This document shows positions 52,934 to 62,292 of a stretch of DNA of 64,000 nt, piece by piece. Numbering within the stretch: the first letter of the stretch is position 1; each line of letters opens with the position of its first letter. Location: positions 1-64,000 of the forward strand of contig CAZWSX010000008.1 in the NCBI GenBank assembly GCA_964636985.1. The letters are read 5' to 3'. The stretch comes from CAZWSX01 sp964636985 (GTDB lineage: Bacteria; Planctomycetota; Planctomycetia; Pirellulales; Pirellulaceae). Both the position numbers and the translations under genes were made by a program. The notes under the pieces were generated by a model. That model searched no databases. It was not told the DNA's origin and was given only the letters and a program-made list of their open reading frames with translations.

Positions 52934-53257
52934 ATGGACGATTCGGCCCCGCCTCTGCAGAACCAAGCCGCGCGCAGGCTCGCCGCCGACAATCAGCGAG
53001 TGATGCGGTTCGTTCAATCTCTCCCCACGCATGCGGAAGAACTTTTCCGCGCCGCGCTTGAAGACAACTGGGCGGAAGTGCGTCGACTAGGGAACTTCCT
53101 GGCCACGTCGAGCGATGTCTACGGCCTGGACCACGTTAGCGAGGCCGCCCGGCAATTATGCGATGTTTGCGACAGCCAGCATCGGCATGAGGCGAAGCGC
53201 CGATTGTTGCGGCTGGTCGGCAGCTTTCCAGATGCCAAGCCGGCCGCGAATTGGTAG
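52934..53257 (+). CDS. HPt-like helical protein without the phosphorylatable histidine
   Basis: A 107-residue helical protein. The segment RRLGNFLATSSDVYGLDHVSEAARQL (about 49-73) matches the core of histidine phosphotransfer (HPt) domains, H-x-L-K-G-S-A-x3-G followed by an EAARxLE helix, but has Asn in the place of His and Ala in place of Lys. It could not accept a phosphoryl group at that site. It may be a pseudo-HPt that binds response regulators, or a divergent domain. No histidine kinase gene is nearby. Confidence 0.5.
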   Translation: MDDSAPPLQNQAARRLAADNQRVMRFVQSLPTHAEELFRAALEDNWAEVRRLGNFLATSSDVYGLDHVSEAARQLCDVCDSQHRHEAKRRLLRLVGSFPDAKPAANW

Positions 53258-53265
53258 CCATGTCC

Positions 53266-55026
53266 TTACCGCGCTAAGTGCTTGACCGGCGCCAACTCGC
53301 CTTGTGGCTTGGTCATCAACGACACGACCACCAGCACCAAAAAACTGAGCGGGATCGTCACAATCCCCGGTTGGCTGAATGGCACTTGTGCGCTCGCGGC
53401 GCTCAGGCCGTAAACATCGGTCATGGCCTCTTTGCTTAGTAGCACCCAACCGAGCGCGGCGAACGTTCCCACCGTCACAGCGGCGATGACGCCTTCTTTG
53501 GTCGTCCGTTTCCAGAACAGCATCATCACCAGCGCCGGCAAGTTTGCGGACGCGGCGATACTGAACGCCCAGCCGACCAGAAAACCAACGTTCATTTTCT
53601 CGAAGACAATGCCCAGAACGATGGCGATGACTCCAACCACCACCGAAGCGATCTTGGCCAGGCGAACCTTGCCGTGATCGTTCATTTCGATCCCCAGCAC
53701 CGACCCAGCCAGGTCGTGAACAACAGCTCCTGCCGCGGCGATAATCAATCCGCTGACGGTTCCCAGCACCGTCGTGAAGGCAATCGCCGAGATCACGGCG
53801 AACAGCCACTCGCCGAAGCTGCGGGCCAAGAGCGGCGCCGCAAGATTGCTGTTTGTCACATCGAGCGCACCGCTCGTCATCGCGCCTAAGCCAATGTAGA
53901 GCGTCAGAATGTAGAACAAGCCGATGGTGATGATTCCCACGACCGTGCTCTTCCGGGCGGAGGCCTGATCTTTCACCGTGTAATAGCGAATCAAAATGTG
54001 CGGCAGCGACGCCGTGCCGCAAAAGAGAGCCAGCATGAGCGAGATAAAGTTGAGGCTGTCTTTCCACTGACCCGACTTTCTGATCCCGGCGAACATCCCG
54101 TTGCCTGGCGTGAGTAACTCGCTTCCCGTCTTTACTGCTGCCGTGTAACGAGTGGTCGACTTGTCGTTGGGGTCCGTCGACTTGTTCCACACAATGATTT
54201 CGCTGTCGCGAATCGATTTGAGAAAAGCGATGGGACCTAGTGGCCCTGTTTTGGCGATTCCGCCCGGCAGTGACTTCACATGGCCAATGGTGCGAAGGTC
54301 CCCCTCACCGTCTTTAGTCCCTTGCGGCAGGCCATTGACCACATCCTTCTCTCCGGCTCCTTTAGAAACAACCGTTTGTTGTTCCATTGCGGCCGAATCG
54401 GTGGTTGCCGTAAGACCTCGCATTAACACGAGCACCGTCAACACGAGGCTGAAAATCACCAGCAGTCCTCCCTTGAGGAATTGCACGTAGGTGGTGCTGA
54501 CCATGCCCGCAGTTGCGACGATGATGGTCACGACAGCGCCTACCATCACAACGCCAGCCCAATGGTCAAAGCCGAGAAGTGGTTTGATCAGGGCCCCTGC
54601 TCCGACCATTTGCGGGATCAAATAGAACAAGCTCGCGACGAGTGTACTCACGGCGACGGCGAGCTTGATGCCTTTGGAGTGGAAACGATGGTCGAGTGCA
54701 TCGGCCAGCGTGTATTTGCCCAAGCGTTTGAGCGGCTCGGCGACGACAAGCAAGGCGACGATCCAACCCGCTAGAAAGCCAATCGAATAGAGAAAACCGT
54801 CGTATCCGTTGAAGGCGATCATGCCGCAAATGCCCAAGAACGACGCCGCCGACAAATAGTCGCCTGCGAACGCCACGCCGTTCACGAACCAATGGATACC
54901 GCCCCCGGCCGCGAAGTACCCTTTGGCACTGCGGGCCTGGGCGCCCAGATAGAAACTGAGTCCGAGCGTTAAACCCACAATCACGAAAAAAATTGCGATT
55001 GCAAGCGTGGAAGGATGGGGGATCAT
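53266..55026 (-). CDS. actP: Cation/acetate symporter (sodium:solute symporter family)
   Basis: From the ATG at 55026 (overlapping the DUF485 stop as ATGA) the protein has 586 residues and about 13 transmembrane helices. ActP-type features include GGGIHWFVNGVAFAGDYLSAASFLGI near the N-terminus, FSMLA-equivalent FISLMLALFCGTASLPHILIRYYTV and AIAFTTVLGTVSGLIIAAAGAVVHDLAG. A hydrophilic insertion of about 110 residues (about 216-325, containing NDKSTTRYTAAVKTGSELL) lies between helices. ActP imports acetate and other short carboxylates. Pairing with a DUF485 gene is typical for actP. Confidence 0.85.
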   Translation of the reverse strand: MIPHPSTLAIAIFFVIVGLTLGLSFYLGAQARSAKGYFAAGGGIHWFVNGVAFAGDYLSAASFLGICGMIAFNGYDGFLYSIGFLAGWIVALLVVAEPLKRLGKYTLADALDHRFHSKGIKLAVAVSTLVASLFYLIPQMVGAGALIKPLLGFDHWAGVVMVGAVVTIIVATAGMVSTTYVQFLKGGLLVIFSLVLTVLVLMRGLTATTDSAAMEQQTVVSKGAGEKDVVNGLPQGTKDGEGDLRTIGHVKSLPGGIAKTGPLGPIAFLKSIRDSEIIVWNKSTDPNDKSTTRYTAAVKTGSELLTPGNGMFAGIRKSGQWKDSLNFISLMLALFCGTASLPHILIRYYTVKDQASARKSTVVGIITIGLFYILTLYIGLGAMTSGALDVTNSNLAAPLLARSFGEWLFAVISAIAFTTVLGTVSGLIIAAAGAVVHDLAGSVLGIEMNDHGKVRLAKIASVVVGVIAIVLGIVFEKMNVGFLVGWAFSIAASANLPALVMMLFWKRTTKEGVIAAVTVGTFAALGWVLLSKEAMTDVYGLSAASAQVPFSQPGIVTIPLSFLVLVVVSLMTKPQGELAPVKHLAR

Positions 55027-55331
55027 CGATGCCCTCCGTCTTTGGCGGGCGAGCGAGTCGCGCTTCCGTGGGTGCTGCAAAGCCAGCCGTAAAGTACGGC
55101 AATCGCCATCGCGCCGATAATCAGGGCCATGCCGAAATCGATCGATAGCATCCCAGTCAATGGCGTTGGCGTCGCGAACGTTTGGTATGAGAAGGCGGCC
55201 AAGCCGACGTACGCGGCATAGAGCACGAAGTAGATCGCGAACAGAACCATGCCCGTGCGGGCGTTAGCGGCCGCTAGCTCCATATCTTCAGGCTCGTCCG
55301 GCTTCGCCGGTCCGTGATCAAAACCCGCCAT
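55023..55331 (-). CDS. DUF485 membrane protein, partner of ActP
   Basis: From the ATG at 55331 the protein has 102 residues and two transmembrane helices (about 28-50 and 66-86, MVLFAIYFVLYAAYVGLAAF and FGMALIIGAMAIAVLYGWL). This is the DUF485 (YjcH) family. The gene is translationally coupled to actP. Confidence 0.85.
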   Translation of the reverse strand: MAGFDHGPAKPDEPEDMELAAANARTGMVLFAIYFVLYAAYVGLAAFSYQTFATPTPLTGMLSIDFGMALIIGAMAIAVLYGWLCSTHGSATRSPAKDGGHR

Positions 55332-55574
55332 CGCTCGATTCCTCCAGGAATGCTCCAGGGCATTGCAGAATGCAAAGAATGGTTCAGAGCCGACCTTTTG
55401 GCAAGTGCTCGATTGGTAGCGATGCAAGCAAAACGGCCAAAAGTAACCATTCGCGAGAGCGACTCTTTTGCCTGAGCCGAAAATCCTCCCTGGCCGATAC
55501 CAATTGATAGGGGCCGCCGCGCAGGGAGCGCGAACGAGTTAGCCCAAGACGCAATTTCCGGGAGGAAACCAACC

Positions 55575-56576
55575 ATGGCAGCCGCTACCGAGATCCGGAA
55601 GGCCGCCGTTCTGTTGATGTGTCTCCCGGAGGATGACGCGGCCAAACTGCTGGGAAAACTTTCGCCTAAGCAGGTCGAGGCTGTTTCGATCGAGATCGCA
55701 AGGCTCGGGCGAATTGCACTCGACGAGCAAGATGCGATCATCAACGAATTCGCCGATGCGAACCCCTCCTCCTTCGGAAACTTGGGCGGCAGCATCGATC
55801 TGGCGAAAGCACTCGTCGAAAAAGCTCTCGGCGATAGTGCGGGCGCGACGCTCGCCAACGTCCGCCAATCGATCGAGGCCTTACCGTTTGGATTCTTGAA
55901 AAAGGTTGATCCGCAAAATCTGCTCACGTTCGTCATCGATGAGCACCCGCAAACCATCGCTCTGATTCTCTCGCACCTTCCGCCAACAATGGGGGCGGAA
56001 ATCGTCAAAGGCCTTCCGCCCGAACGGCAGTTGGCCGTCGTTCGCCGCATCGCCAAGATGGGGCAAACCAATCCCGAAGTGATCGAGCAAGTGGAACGCG
56101 GCCTCGAAAGCCGGATGGCGAATGTGATGGGGCAGTCGTTCGAAAAGGCGGGCGGCGTACCCAGCGTGGCGGAGATTCTCAACGTCACCGATCGCGCGAC
56201 CGAGCGGAACTTGATCGAGCAACTTTCTCAAGAAGACCCAGAACTCGTCGAGGAAATTCGACGCCTTATGTTCGTCTTCGAAGACATCTCGAAACTCTCC
56301 GACAAGGACATTCAATCCGTCCTCAAAAATGTCGAGACCAGCCAGTGGGCGCTCGCCCTCAAGGGGACCAGCGAAACGCTCCGGCAACGCATTCTCGGCA
56401 ACATGTCGAGCCGTGCCGCGCAGATGCTCCGCGAAGAAATGGAGTTCCTGGGCGCCAAGAAACAATCGGAAGTAGAAAAGGGTCAGCAACAAATCGTCGA
56501 CATCATTCGCAAGCTCGAAGACATGGGCGAGCTCACCACGCATCAGGACGAGCAAGGCGAGGAGATGATTTCATAG
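55575..56576 (+). CDS. fliG: Flagellar motor switch protein FliG
   Basis: A 333-residue protein of the usual length. The N-terminal domain starts TEIRKAAVLLMCLPEDDAAK, the middle domain has EHPQTIALILSHLPP, and the C-terminal domain has RRLMFVFEDISKLSDKDIQSVL with the charged torque helix following (ALKGTSETLRQRILGNMSSRA). FliG forms the rotor ring facing the stators. GGGAGGA precedes the ATG. No other flagellar gene is near, which is unusual because fliG is generally in an operon with fliF and fliH. Confidence 0.92.
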   Translation: MAAATEIRKAAVLLMCLPEDDAAKLLGKLSPKQVEAVSIEIARLGRIALDEQDAIINEFADANPSSFGNLGGSIDLAKALVEKALGDSAGATLANVRQSIEALPFGFLKKVDPQNLLTFVIDEHPQTIALILSHLPPTMGAEIVKGLPPERQLAVVRRIAKMGQTNPEVIEQVERGLESRMANVMGQSFEKAGGVPSVAEILNVTDRATERNLIEQLSQEDPELVEEIRRLMFVFEDISKLSDKDIQSVLKNVETSQWALALKGTSETLRQRILGNMSSRAAQMLREEMEFLGAKKQSEVEKGQQQIVDIIRKLEDMGELTTHQDEQGEEMIS

Positions 56577-56668
56577 TCGCCTTGATATCCTTTGCGTGCG
56601 TTGTTCATAACGCGGCGTCCAACTAAAATCGTGTTCTCATCACGATTCTTTTGGTCGAAGGTCGCCGC

Positions 56669-57343
56669 ATGGTCTCGTCTCGACTTGCTCTCTTCGTCAC
56701 CGCAACGCTTCTCGTCTTCTGTATTACGTCGTTCGCCGAAGAGCCGGCCAAGCGGCAAACCGAATTCACGGTCACGCTCTCAGGCGACATCGACGAGTCC
56801 AACGCCGAAGTCGCGGGACAGTTGACGACTTTGTTCCATCAGTCGTATCCGAAGCTGGTGAAGCGTTTTGAAAATCCAAAACGGCCGGCCCCGCGGCACA
56901 TCGACGTGATTTTCGATCCCAATATCGAAGCACCGGCTTTTTGCTCGGGCGACAAGATCACCGTCAGCTCGAAATGGCTGAAGGAACATCCAGACGACTT
57001 CGCACTGTTGACGCACGAACTCACGCATGCGGTGCAGCGGTACGACTCGGCACCAGGCTGGCTTACGGAAGGAATCGCGGACTACGCCCGCTATCTCTAC
57101 ACGCCCGGGAAGCAGCTAGACTGGTCGTTGCCCAATCGACTGACGAAACGGCAGAGCTACAAGGATAGCTACCGCACGTCGGCCAAATTCCTGGTCTGGC
57201 TCGATGAGAAGCATGCCGGATCGGTGGATCAGATCCACCGTAAGCTGCAAGACGGCGACTTTTCGATCGATGACTTCGAGAAGATCACCGGCAAATCGGT
57301 CGATTTGCTCTGGGAAGAGTGCGTCCGTGAGCTGAATCGCTAG
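56669..57343 (+). CDS. Exported basic-secretory-protein-type peptidase
   Basis: From the ATG at 56669 the protein has 224 residues and a signal peptide (1-24). It has the zinc motif HELTH (116-120) and WLTEGIADYARY, whose Glu134 is the third ligand, as in the plant basic secretory protein family. Family members are single-domain metallopeptidases; bacterial members are uncharacterised. It acts outside the cytoplasm. Confidence 0.8.
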   Translation: MVSSRLALFVTATLLVFCITSFAEEPAKRQTEFTVTLSGDIDESNAEVAGQLTTLFHQSYPKLVKRFENPKRPAPRHIDVIFDPNIEAPAFCSGDKITVSSKWLKEHPDDFALLTHELTHAVQRYDSAPGWLTEGIADYARYLYTPGKQLDWSLPNRLTKRQSYKDSYRTSAKFLVWLDEKHAGSVDQIHRKLQDGDFSIDDFEKITGKSVDLLWEECVRELNR

Positions 57344-57347
57344 CGCA

Positions 57348-58757
57348 CTATGCCAGCACGTCCGTAATCACCTTGGCGTCTTCCAGTCCCGTAAGACGGA
57401 AGTCGAGGCCGGCGTGGCGGTAGGTGAGCTTCTTGTGATCGAAGCCCATCAGGTGAAGCATCGTCGCATGGATATCGCGCACGTGCACACGCTTCTCGAC
57501 CGCGCGATAGCCGAAGTCGTCGGTGGCTCCGTAGGCGAAGCCTCCCTTCACGCCGCCGCCAGCCATCCAGATGGAGAAGCCGTGGTGGTTGTGATCGCGC
57601 CCTGTGGGGTTGCCGCCGCCGATAGGTATTTCCACTGCCGGCGTTCGGCCGAATTCACCGCCGCAAATGATCAACGTTTCATCGAGCATCCCACGTTGGG
57701 ACAGGTCGGTTAACAGCGCAGCAATCGGCCCGTCGCATTCGTTGCCGAGCTTGCGGTGCTCTTCAGCGAGGTTGCTATGTGAATCCCATGGCTGTACGTC
57801 GCCGTGATAACACTGCACCACTCGGACCCCGCGCTCGATCAACCGCCGCGTGATGAGCATTTGGCGACCGTGGACGGTCTCGGCTTTGTACAGGTCCTGC
57901 GTTGCCTTAGTTTCCTCCGAGATATCGAGCGCGCTGGCAGCTTCCATCTGCATCCGGTAAGCCAGTTCGAACGATTGAATGCGAGCTTCCAAGTTCGGAT
58001 CTTCGCGGCGCGTCGCTTGATGCTGCTGATTGAGGCTCGCCAAAAGATCGAGCTGCCGCCGCTGGTCGACTTGCGGCGTTCGCGGGCTCTGAATGTTGGC
58101 GATCAATTCAATAACTTTGGCCTTGCGGGTGTCGAGATACGTTCCTTGATACGCCCCAGGCAAAAACGCACTGCGCCAGTTCGACGAATCGGCCACGGGC
58201 AAACCAGGACACATCGTCACAAAGCCCGGCAGATTTTGATTCTCACAACCCAGTCCGTAAGTCAGCCACGAACCGTAGCTAGGACGCGAGAGCCGCTCGT
58301 CCCCCGTGTTCATCAGCCGCATGCTCTGTTCATGGTTGGGCGTGTTGGCATAGGCCGATCGGATCACACAGATCTTGTCGGCGTGCTGGCTGGCGGTTTG
58401 CTGGAAGACTTCGCTGCACCACAGGCCGCTTTCGCCATATTGGGCAAACTTAAACGGTGAAGGTAAGGCCACGCCGGTTTCGCGTTCGGTGGTCAAGTTG
58501 CCAAGGGGCAGCTTCTGACCACCCAGTCTTTGCAACTCCGGCTTGGGGTCCCACGTGTCGACCTGCGAAGGGCCGCCGTTCAGGTAGATGTGGATGATGT
58601 GCTTCGCCCGCGAAGGAAAGTGAGGCGGCCGAGGGGCCAGCGGATTGTTTGCGACCGAGGGCGCGGACTCTTCCGCTTGCAACAAGGCAGGCAGCGCGAG
58701 CCAGCCGATGCCCGTGCCGACATGGGATAACAATTCGCGTCGCGAAAAAGGAATCAT
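57348..58757 (-). CDS. DUF1501 protein of the GntR-DUF1549/1553 operon
   Basis: From the ATG at 58757 (a GTG at 58772 is also in frame) the protein has about 469 residues with an N-terminal Tat-like signal (FSRRELLSHVGTGIGWLALP). DUF1501 motifs are HIIHIYLNGGPSQVDTWDPK, CYHGDVQPWDSHSNLAEEHR and LIICGGEFGRTPAVE. It follows the DUF1549/DUF1553 gene by 27 bases. This pair is a standard planctomycete arrangement; function unproven. Confidence 0.88.
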   Translation of the reverse strand: MIPFSRRELLSHVGTGIGWLALPALLQAEESAPSVANNPLAPRPPHFPSRAKHIIHIYLNGGPSQVDTWDPKPELQRLGGQKLPLGNLTTERETGVALPSPFKFAQYGESGLWCSEVFQQTASQHADKICVIRSAYANTPNHEQSMRLMNTGDERLSRPSYGSWLTYGLGCENQNLPGFVTMCPGLPVADSSNWRSAFLPGAYQGTYLDTRKAKVIELIANIQSPRTPQVDQRRQLDLLASLNQQHQATRREDPNLEARIQSFELAYRMQMEAASALDISEETKATQDLYKAETVHGRQMLITRRLIERGVRVVQCYHGDVQPWDSHSNLAEEHRKLGNECDGPIAALLTDLSQRGMLDETLIICGGEFGRTPAVEIPIGGGNPTGRDHNHHGFSIWMAGGGVKGGFAYGATDDFGYRAVEKRVHVRDIHATMLHLMGFDHKKLTYRHAGLDFRLTGLEDAKVITDVLA

Positions 58758-58784
58758 GGCGTTACCCGTCACAAGTTTCTGGGC

Positions 58785-61460
58785 CTAGTCGATAAAAATC
58801 AGCTCGTTCGTCATCAACAACACCTGGGCCAACTGTTCCCAGGAGGAAGATTCCACGAAACGCTCGCACTGTTCGCGTTCTAAAGGCGACGGATCACGCC
58901 CCAAGACGCGACGATACAAAAGCGAAATTCGTTGAGGGGCTTCAACCTCTGCAACTTGCCTGGCCAGGGCATCGGCCCGAGCCAACATGAACGTTGAGTT
59001 CAACGAGAACAGCGCTTGCTGCGGAACGGTCGTCATGCTGCGGCGAGCCGTGCTGGTATCGGAATTCGCAAAATCGAACGTCTGCACCATCGCAGGGATG
59101 TTCTGCCGCTCGACAAAGGCATAGATCGTCCGGCGGTGATTCGCTTCGTCCGTGATCTCCGTCGGGCGGCCGAACATTTTCTCGTCCAGTTCGCCGGAAA
59201 TAGTGAGCAGCGTGTCGCGCATTTGTTCGAGGTCCAGCCGCCGGCGGTTGGCTCGCCACAAGAGCGAGTTGGTTGGGTCCATTCGCCTCTGGTTGGCCAT
59301 GGCTTCGGTGTCGGGAACGACCGACGCGCGCTGGTAAACGCGAGACGTCAAAATCAACTCGTGTAGCGGCTTGGTCCGCCAACCGTTTTTGATGAAGTAG
59401 TCGGCAAGGAAGTCAAGCACATCGAGTTGCACCGGCCGCCTCGCTTGCAGGCCGAAGTCGCTGGGATTTTCGACGAGAGGCTCGCCAAAGTGGTGCATCC
59501 ACACGCGGTTGACCCACACCCGTGCGGTGAGCGGATTGGTCGGCGAAGCAATGGCATTGGCCAAGTCGAGCCGGCCGCCGCCGTGCGTGAACGGCGTTCG
59601 CTCCGCAGGCGACAGAATCTCCAAGAACCGCCGAGGAACAGGCGTCCCTCGCGCGCTCGGATCGCCGCGTTGGAAGATGACCGGGTCGCACAGGACTTCT
59701 GCGTCTTGCAGCACCATCGCGCGCGGTGCGGCGTCCTTGTGTTTGATGGAAATCTGGTCGAGCTGAGCCAGCAATCCGCGATAGGCGTCGCCCGGTTGGC
59801 GTGACAAGTAGGACGCGATATCCCGCTCGGGGAACCAAACGGGGCTCTCGCGCGAAGTAAGCAGAGCCGCTAGGGGATCGCTCTCCCCTGCGCCACTCAG
59901 CCACGCTTCGCGAAGGATGTTTCCGTAGGCCTTGGCAACGTCGGCCTTCGTCGCCGGTTGTGCGGCGACTAATCCATCAATGATCCGCCCTTCCACCCCG
60001 CGAGCCTTCCACTCCTCGGGCTTAAGCAACATTTCGCGCATCAGGTCGTACCAGGGGCCGAACACTGGATCTTCCGGAAACGCGCGACGAGCGATCGTTT
60101 GCCGCCATCGCTTGGTGATTTGCGGCCGAAGTTGCTCGGGCGTCGGCGATAAAAAGAAGAACGCCGTTTCCGTCACGTCAGGCTGCGTGGTCGCCACATG
60201 CACCAGGTAGTCGGGCGTTCGTTCGCGCCCCGTTTTAAGGGCCTCTTCGTAGTGCGTTCGCTGCTGGTCGGTGATTTCCTTCAGCTTGCCCGCGATCTCT
60301 TGCTCGAATCCCGATCCTGCTTCGGTTACTTCGCCAATTCGGGGACGCTCATACGGCTCGATGCTGCTGGCGAACACGCCGTACAGCGAGTAGTAGTCGC
60401 TGGTCGGCACCGGATCGTACTTGTGGTCGTGGCAACGCGCGCAAGCGATCGACAGGCCAAGAAACCCTCGCCCCACCACGTCGATTTGGTCGTCCACGAT
60501 GTCGTGCCGATTGCTGTCGAACATCCGCCCCAACGTGAGCAGCCCCATCGCGCCAAGATTGGGCGAGTCGGCGGGCAAGCTAAGTTGATCCGCTGCCAGT
60601 TGCTCGCGAACGAACTGATCGAACGGCTTGTCGTCGTTGAACGCCCGAATGACATAGTCACGATAGGTGTACGCGAAAGGGCGAATCCTCGCATCGCCGT
60701 ACATCAACACGCCATCCTTTGCGTCCGAGTATCGCGCGACATCCAGCCAGTGTCGGGCCCAGCGTTCGCCGTATCGCGGTGAGGCCAGCAACTCGTGGGC
60801 AAGATGCGGATAGTTTTCTCGCGTCGTCGCTAGTTGCGACTCGCTTGGTGGCAGTCCAAGCAGGTCGAACGTTGTCCGCCGGATCAAAGTCGGCATGTCG
60901 GCGGGGTCGGTCGTCGAGAACCCCCGTTCCCGCAACTTGCGCTCCACGAGAAAATCGATCGGATGAACGCCACCCTCGATGGCAGGCGGCGCGATCGGCT
61001 GGAATGCCCAGTGTTCGGCAGCGGCCTTTTCGATGTGGCTGACGATCTTGCCGCCAGTGCGCGGATCGCTGGCCCCTTGTCGAATCCAATTGGTGAGCGC
61101 CTCGATCTCGGCGTCGGTGAGCTTGTCGCCGGAATCCACGGGCGGCATCTTGAGCTTTTCGTCGCCGTGGTTGACGGCGCGGATCAGCAAACTTGAAGAT
61201 GGATCGCCCGGCACGATGGCCGGGCCACGACTGCCGCCGCGTTCCCAGCCGCTCTTGATGTCGAGCCGCAGTTCTCCCTCGGCAACCTCTCCGCTGTGGC
61301 ACTCGTAACAATGCTTCACGAGCAGCGGTCGAATGCGATCCTCGAAAAGCTTGAAGTCGCCTGCAGCAGCACGGGCGGTCTCCTCCGCCGAAACAACCGC
61401 GGTGCCCAATGCTAAGAGCAAGCTGCTGAATGCTATAAGCGATCTGGTATGGCTATTCAT
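58785..61460 (-). CDS. Exported cytochrome-like DUF1549/DUF1553 protein
   Basis: An 891-residue protein has a signal peptide (about 1-26). A planctomycete cytochrome-c-like domain (PSCyt1) has a haem motif CYECH (51-55), with Met in LKMPPVDSGDKL as possible distal ligand. DUF1549 (about 170-375, FLVERKLRERGFSTTD ... GLSIACARCHDHKYDPVP) includes a second CxxCH. DUF1553 (about 620-880) has RVWVNRVWMHHFGEPLVENP and TVPQQALFSLN. The protein probably binds haem and may function in degradation of polymers, but this is unproven. It is translationally coupled to the upstream GntR gene (ATGA at 61457-61460). Confidence 0.9.
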   Translation of the reverse strand: MNSHTRSLIAFSSLLLALGTAVVSAEETARAAAGDFKLFEDRIRPLLVKHCYECHSGEVAEGELRLDIKSGWERGGSRGPAIVPGDPSSSLLIRAVNHGDEKLKMPPVDSGDKLTDAEIEALTNWIRQGASDPRTGGKIVSHIEKAAAEHWAFQPIAPPAIEGGVHPIDFLVERKLRERGFSTTDPADMPTLIRRTTFDLLGLPPSESQLATTRENYPHLAHELLASPRYGERWARHWLDVARYSDAKDGVLMYGDARIRPFAYTYRDYVIRAFNDDKPFDQFVREQLAADQLSLPADSPNLGAMGLLTLGRMFDSNRHDIVDDQIDVVGRGFLGLSIACARCHDHKYDPVPTSDYYSLYGVFASSIEPYERPRIGEVTEAGSGFEQEIAGKLKEITDQQRTHYEEALKTGRERTPDYLVHVATTQPDVTETAFFFLSPTPEQLRPQITKRWRQTIARRAFPEDPVFGPWYDLMREMLLKPEEWKARGVEGRIIDGLVAAQPATKADVAKAYGNILREAWLSGAGESDPLAALLTSRESPVWFPERDIASYLSRQPGDAYRGLLAQLDQISIKHKDAAPRAMVLQDAEVLCDPVIFQRGDPSARGTPVPRRFLEILSPAERTPFTHGGGRLDLANAIASPTNPLTARVWVNRVWMHHFGEPLVENPSDFGLQARRPVQLDVLDFLADYFIKNGWRTKPLHELILTSRVYQRASVVPDTEAMANQRRMDPTNSLLWRANRRRLDLEQMRDTLLTISGELDEKMFGRPTEITDEANHRRTIYAFVERQNIPAMVQTFDFANSDTSTARRSMTTVPQQALFSLNSTFMLARADALARQVAEVEAPQRISLLYRRVLGRDPSPLEREQCERFVESSSWEQLAQVLLMTNELIFID

Positions 61461-62131
61461 CCCATCCGCTCCTTGTGGCTTTCGATGTGCTCGCGGAGTT
61501 CTCGTACCGCGGCTTCGACTTTACCTGCCACCAGCAGGTCGACGATCCGTTGGTGGCCATCGACGCCTTGCTTCCGCTCCGCCTTCTTCACGCTCTCGCG
61601 GAATCGACGAAAGAAGACCTGCAGCAGATCGCCAAATGCTACCAGCGGTTCCAGACCGCTTGCCTCCAGCAGCGAGCGATGGAACTCGATATCCAGATCG
61701 ATCAACGTTGTCAGATCTCGGGCGGTACTAAAGTCGAGGGCGACTTTTCTCAACCGTTGCTCGATGGAGGGATCTTCCAACATGCGCCTGGCGACGTGGG
61801 AGAGAACGCCCGTCTCGATAACGACGCGGCTGTCGATCAACTGCTGTGCATCGGCCCTAAGCAAGCTGGGATGGAAGCCTAAATGCTGGGTGACTCGCCC
61901 CATGTCGATGTGCCCGACGGTGAGCCCGACCCCGGTTTTCGATTCGACGATACCCAGGAACTCCAGCGCTTTGGTGGCCTCGCGGACCGTGAGACGGCTG
62001 ATCCCGAATGAGGCAGCGAGCTGGTTCTCGGTGGGCAACCGATCGCCTGGCGCAAGTTTCTCGGCGAGGATGAATTGCTTGATCTGCTCGGCCGCTTGAT
62101 CGCGAACCTTAGGTCGACGAAGTGTATGCAC
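61457..62131 (-). CDS. GntR/FadR-family regulator (FCD domain)
   Basis: A 224-residue protein has an N-terminal winged helix (LAPGDRLPTENQLAASFGIS, SRLTVREATKALEFLGIVES). A C-terminal FCD ligand-binding domain (about 95-220) contains metal-ligand-like residues (DIEFHRSLLEASG ... REHIESH). FCD regulators bind carboxylates, often sugar acids or fatty acids. It is coupled to the DUF1549/1553 gene and likely controls that operon. A perfect inverted repeat lies 45 bases upstream of its start. Confidence 0.88.
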   Translation of the reverse strand: MHTLRRPKVRDQAAEQIKQFILAEKLAPGDRLPTENQLAASFGISRLTVREATKALEFLGIVESKTGVGLTVGHIDMGRVTQHLGFHPSLLRADAQQLIDSRVVIETGVLSHVARRMLEDPSIEQRLRKVALDFSTARDLTTLIDLDIEFHRSLLEASGLEPLVAFGDLLQVFFRRFRESVKKAERKQGVDGHQRIVDLLVAGKVEAAVRELREHIESHKERMG

Positions 62132-62175
62132 CGGAAATCCCTGAGGTTAGCCAATGAAGGGGACAGGATTAGATT

Positions 62176-62190
62176 ATCTGACAATCAGAT
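62176..62190. promoter_or_regulatory. Inverted repeat, candidate GntR operator
   Basis: The perfect inverted repeat ATCTGA-CAA-TCAGAT lies 45 bases upstream of the GntR start, between it and the divergent LRR-like gene. GntR/FadR regulators bind short palindromes and often repress themselves. The assignment to this regulator is inference. Confidence 0.5.
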
Positions 62191-62292
62191 GGATTGCTAG
62201 TCCCTGCGCGAGTTGTTGCCGGGCAGTCCGCTCCGCCGCCATACTTGCAGGTTGACTGTTCGAAGCAGGATCTACCGAATCGGGGCAATGTG

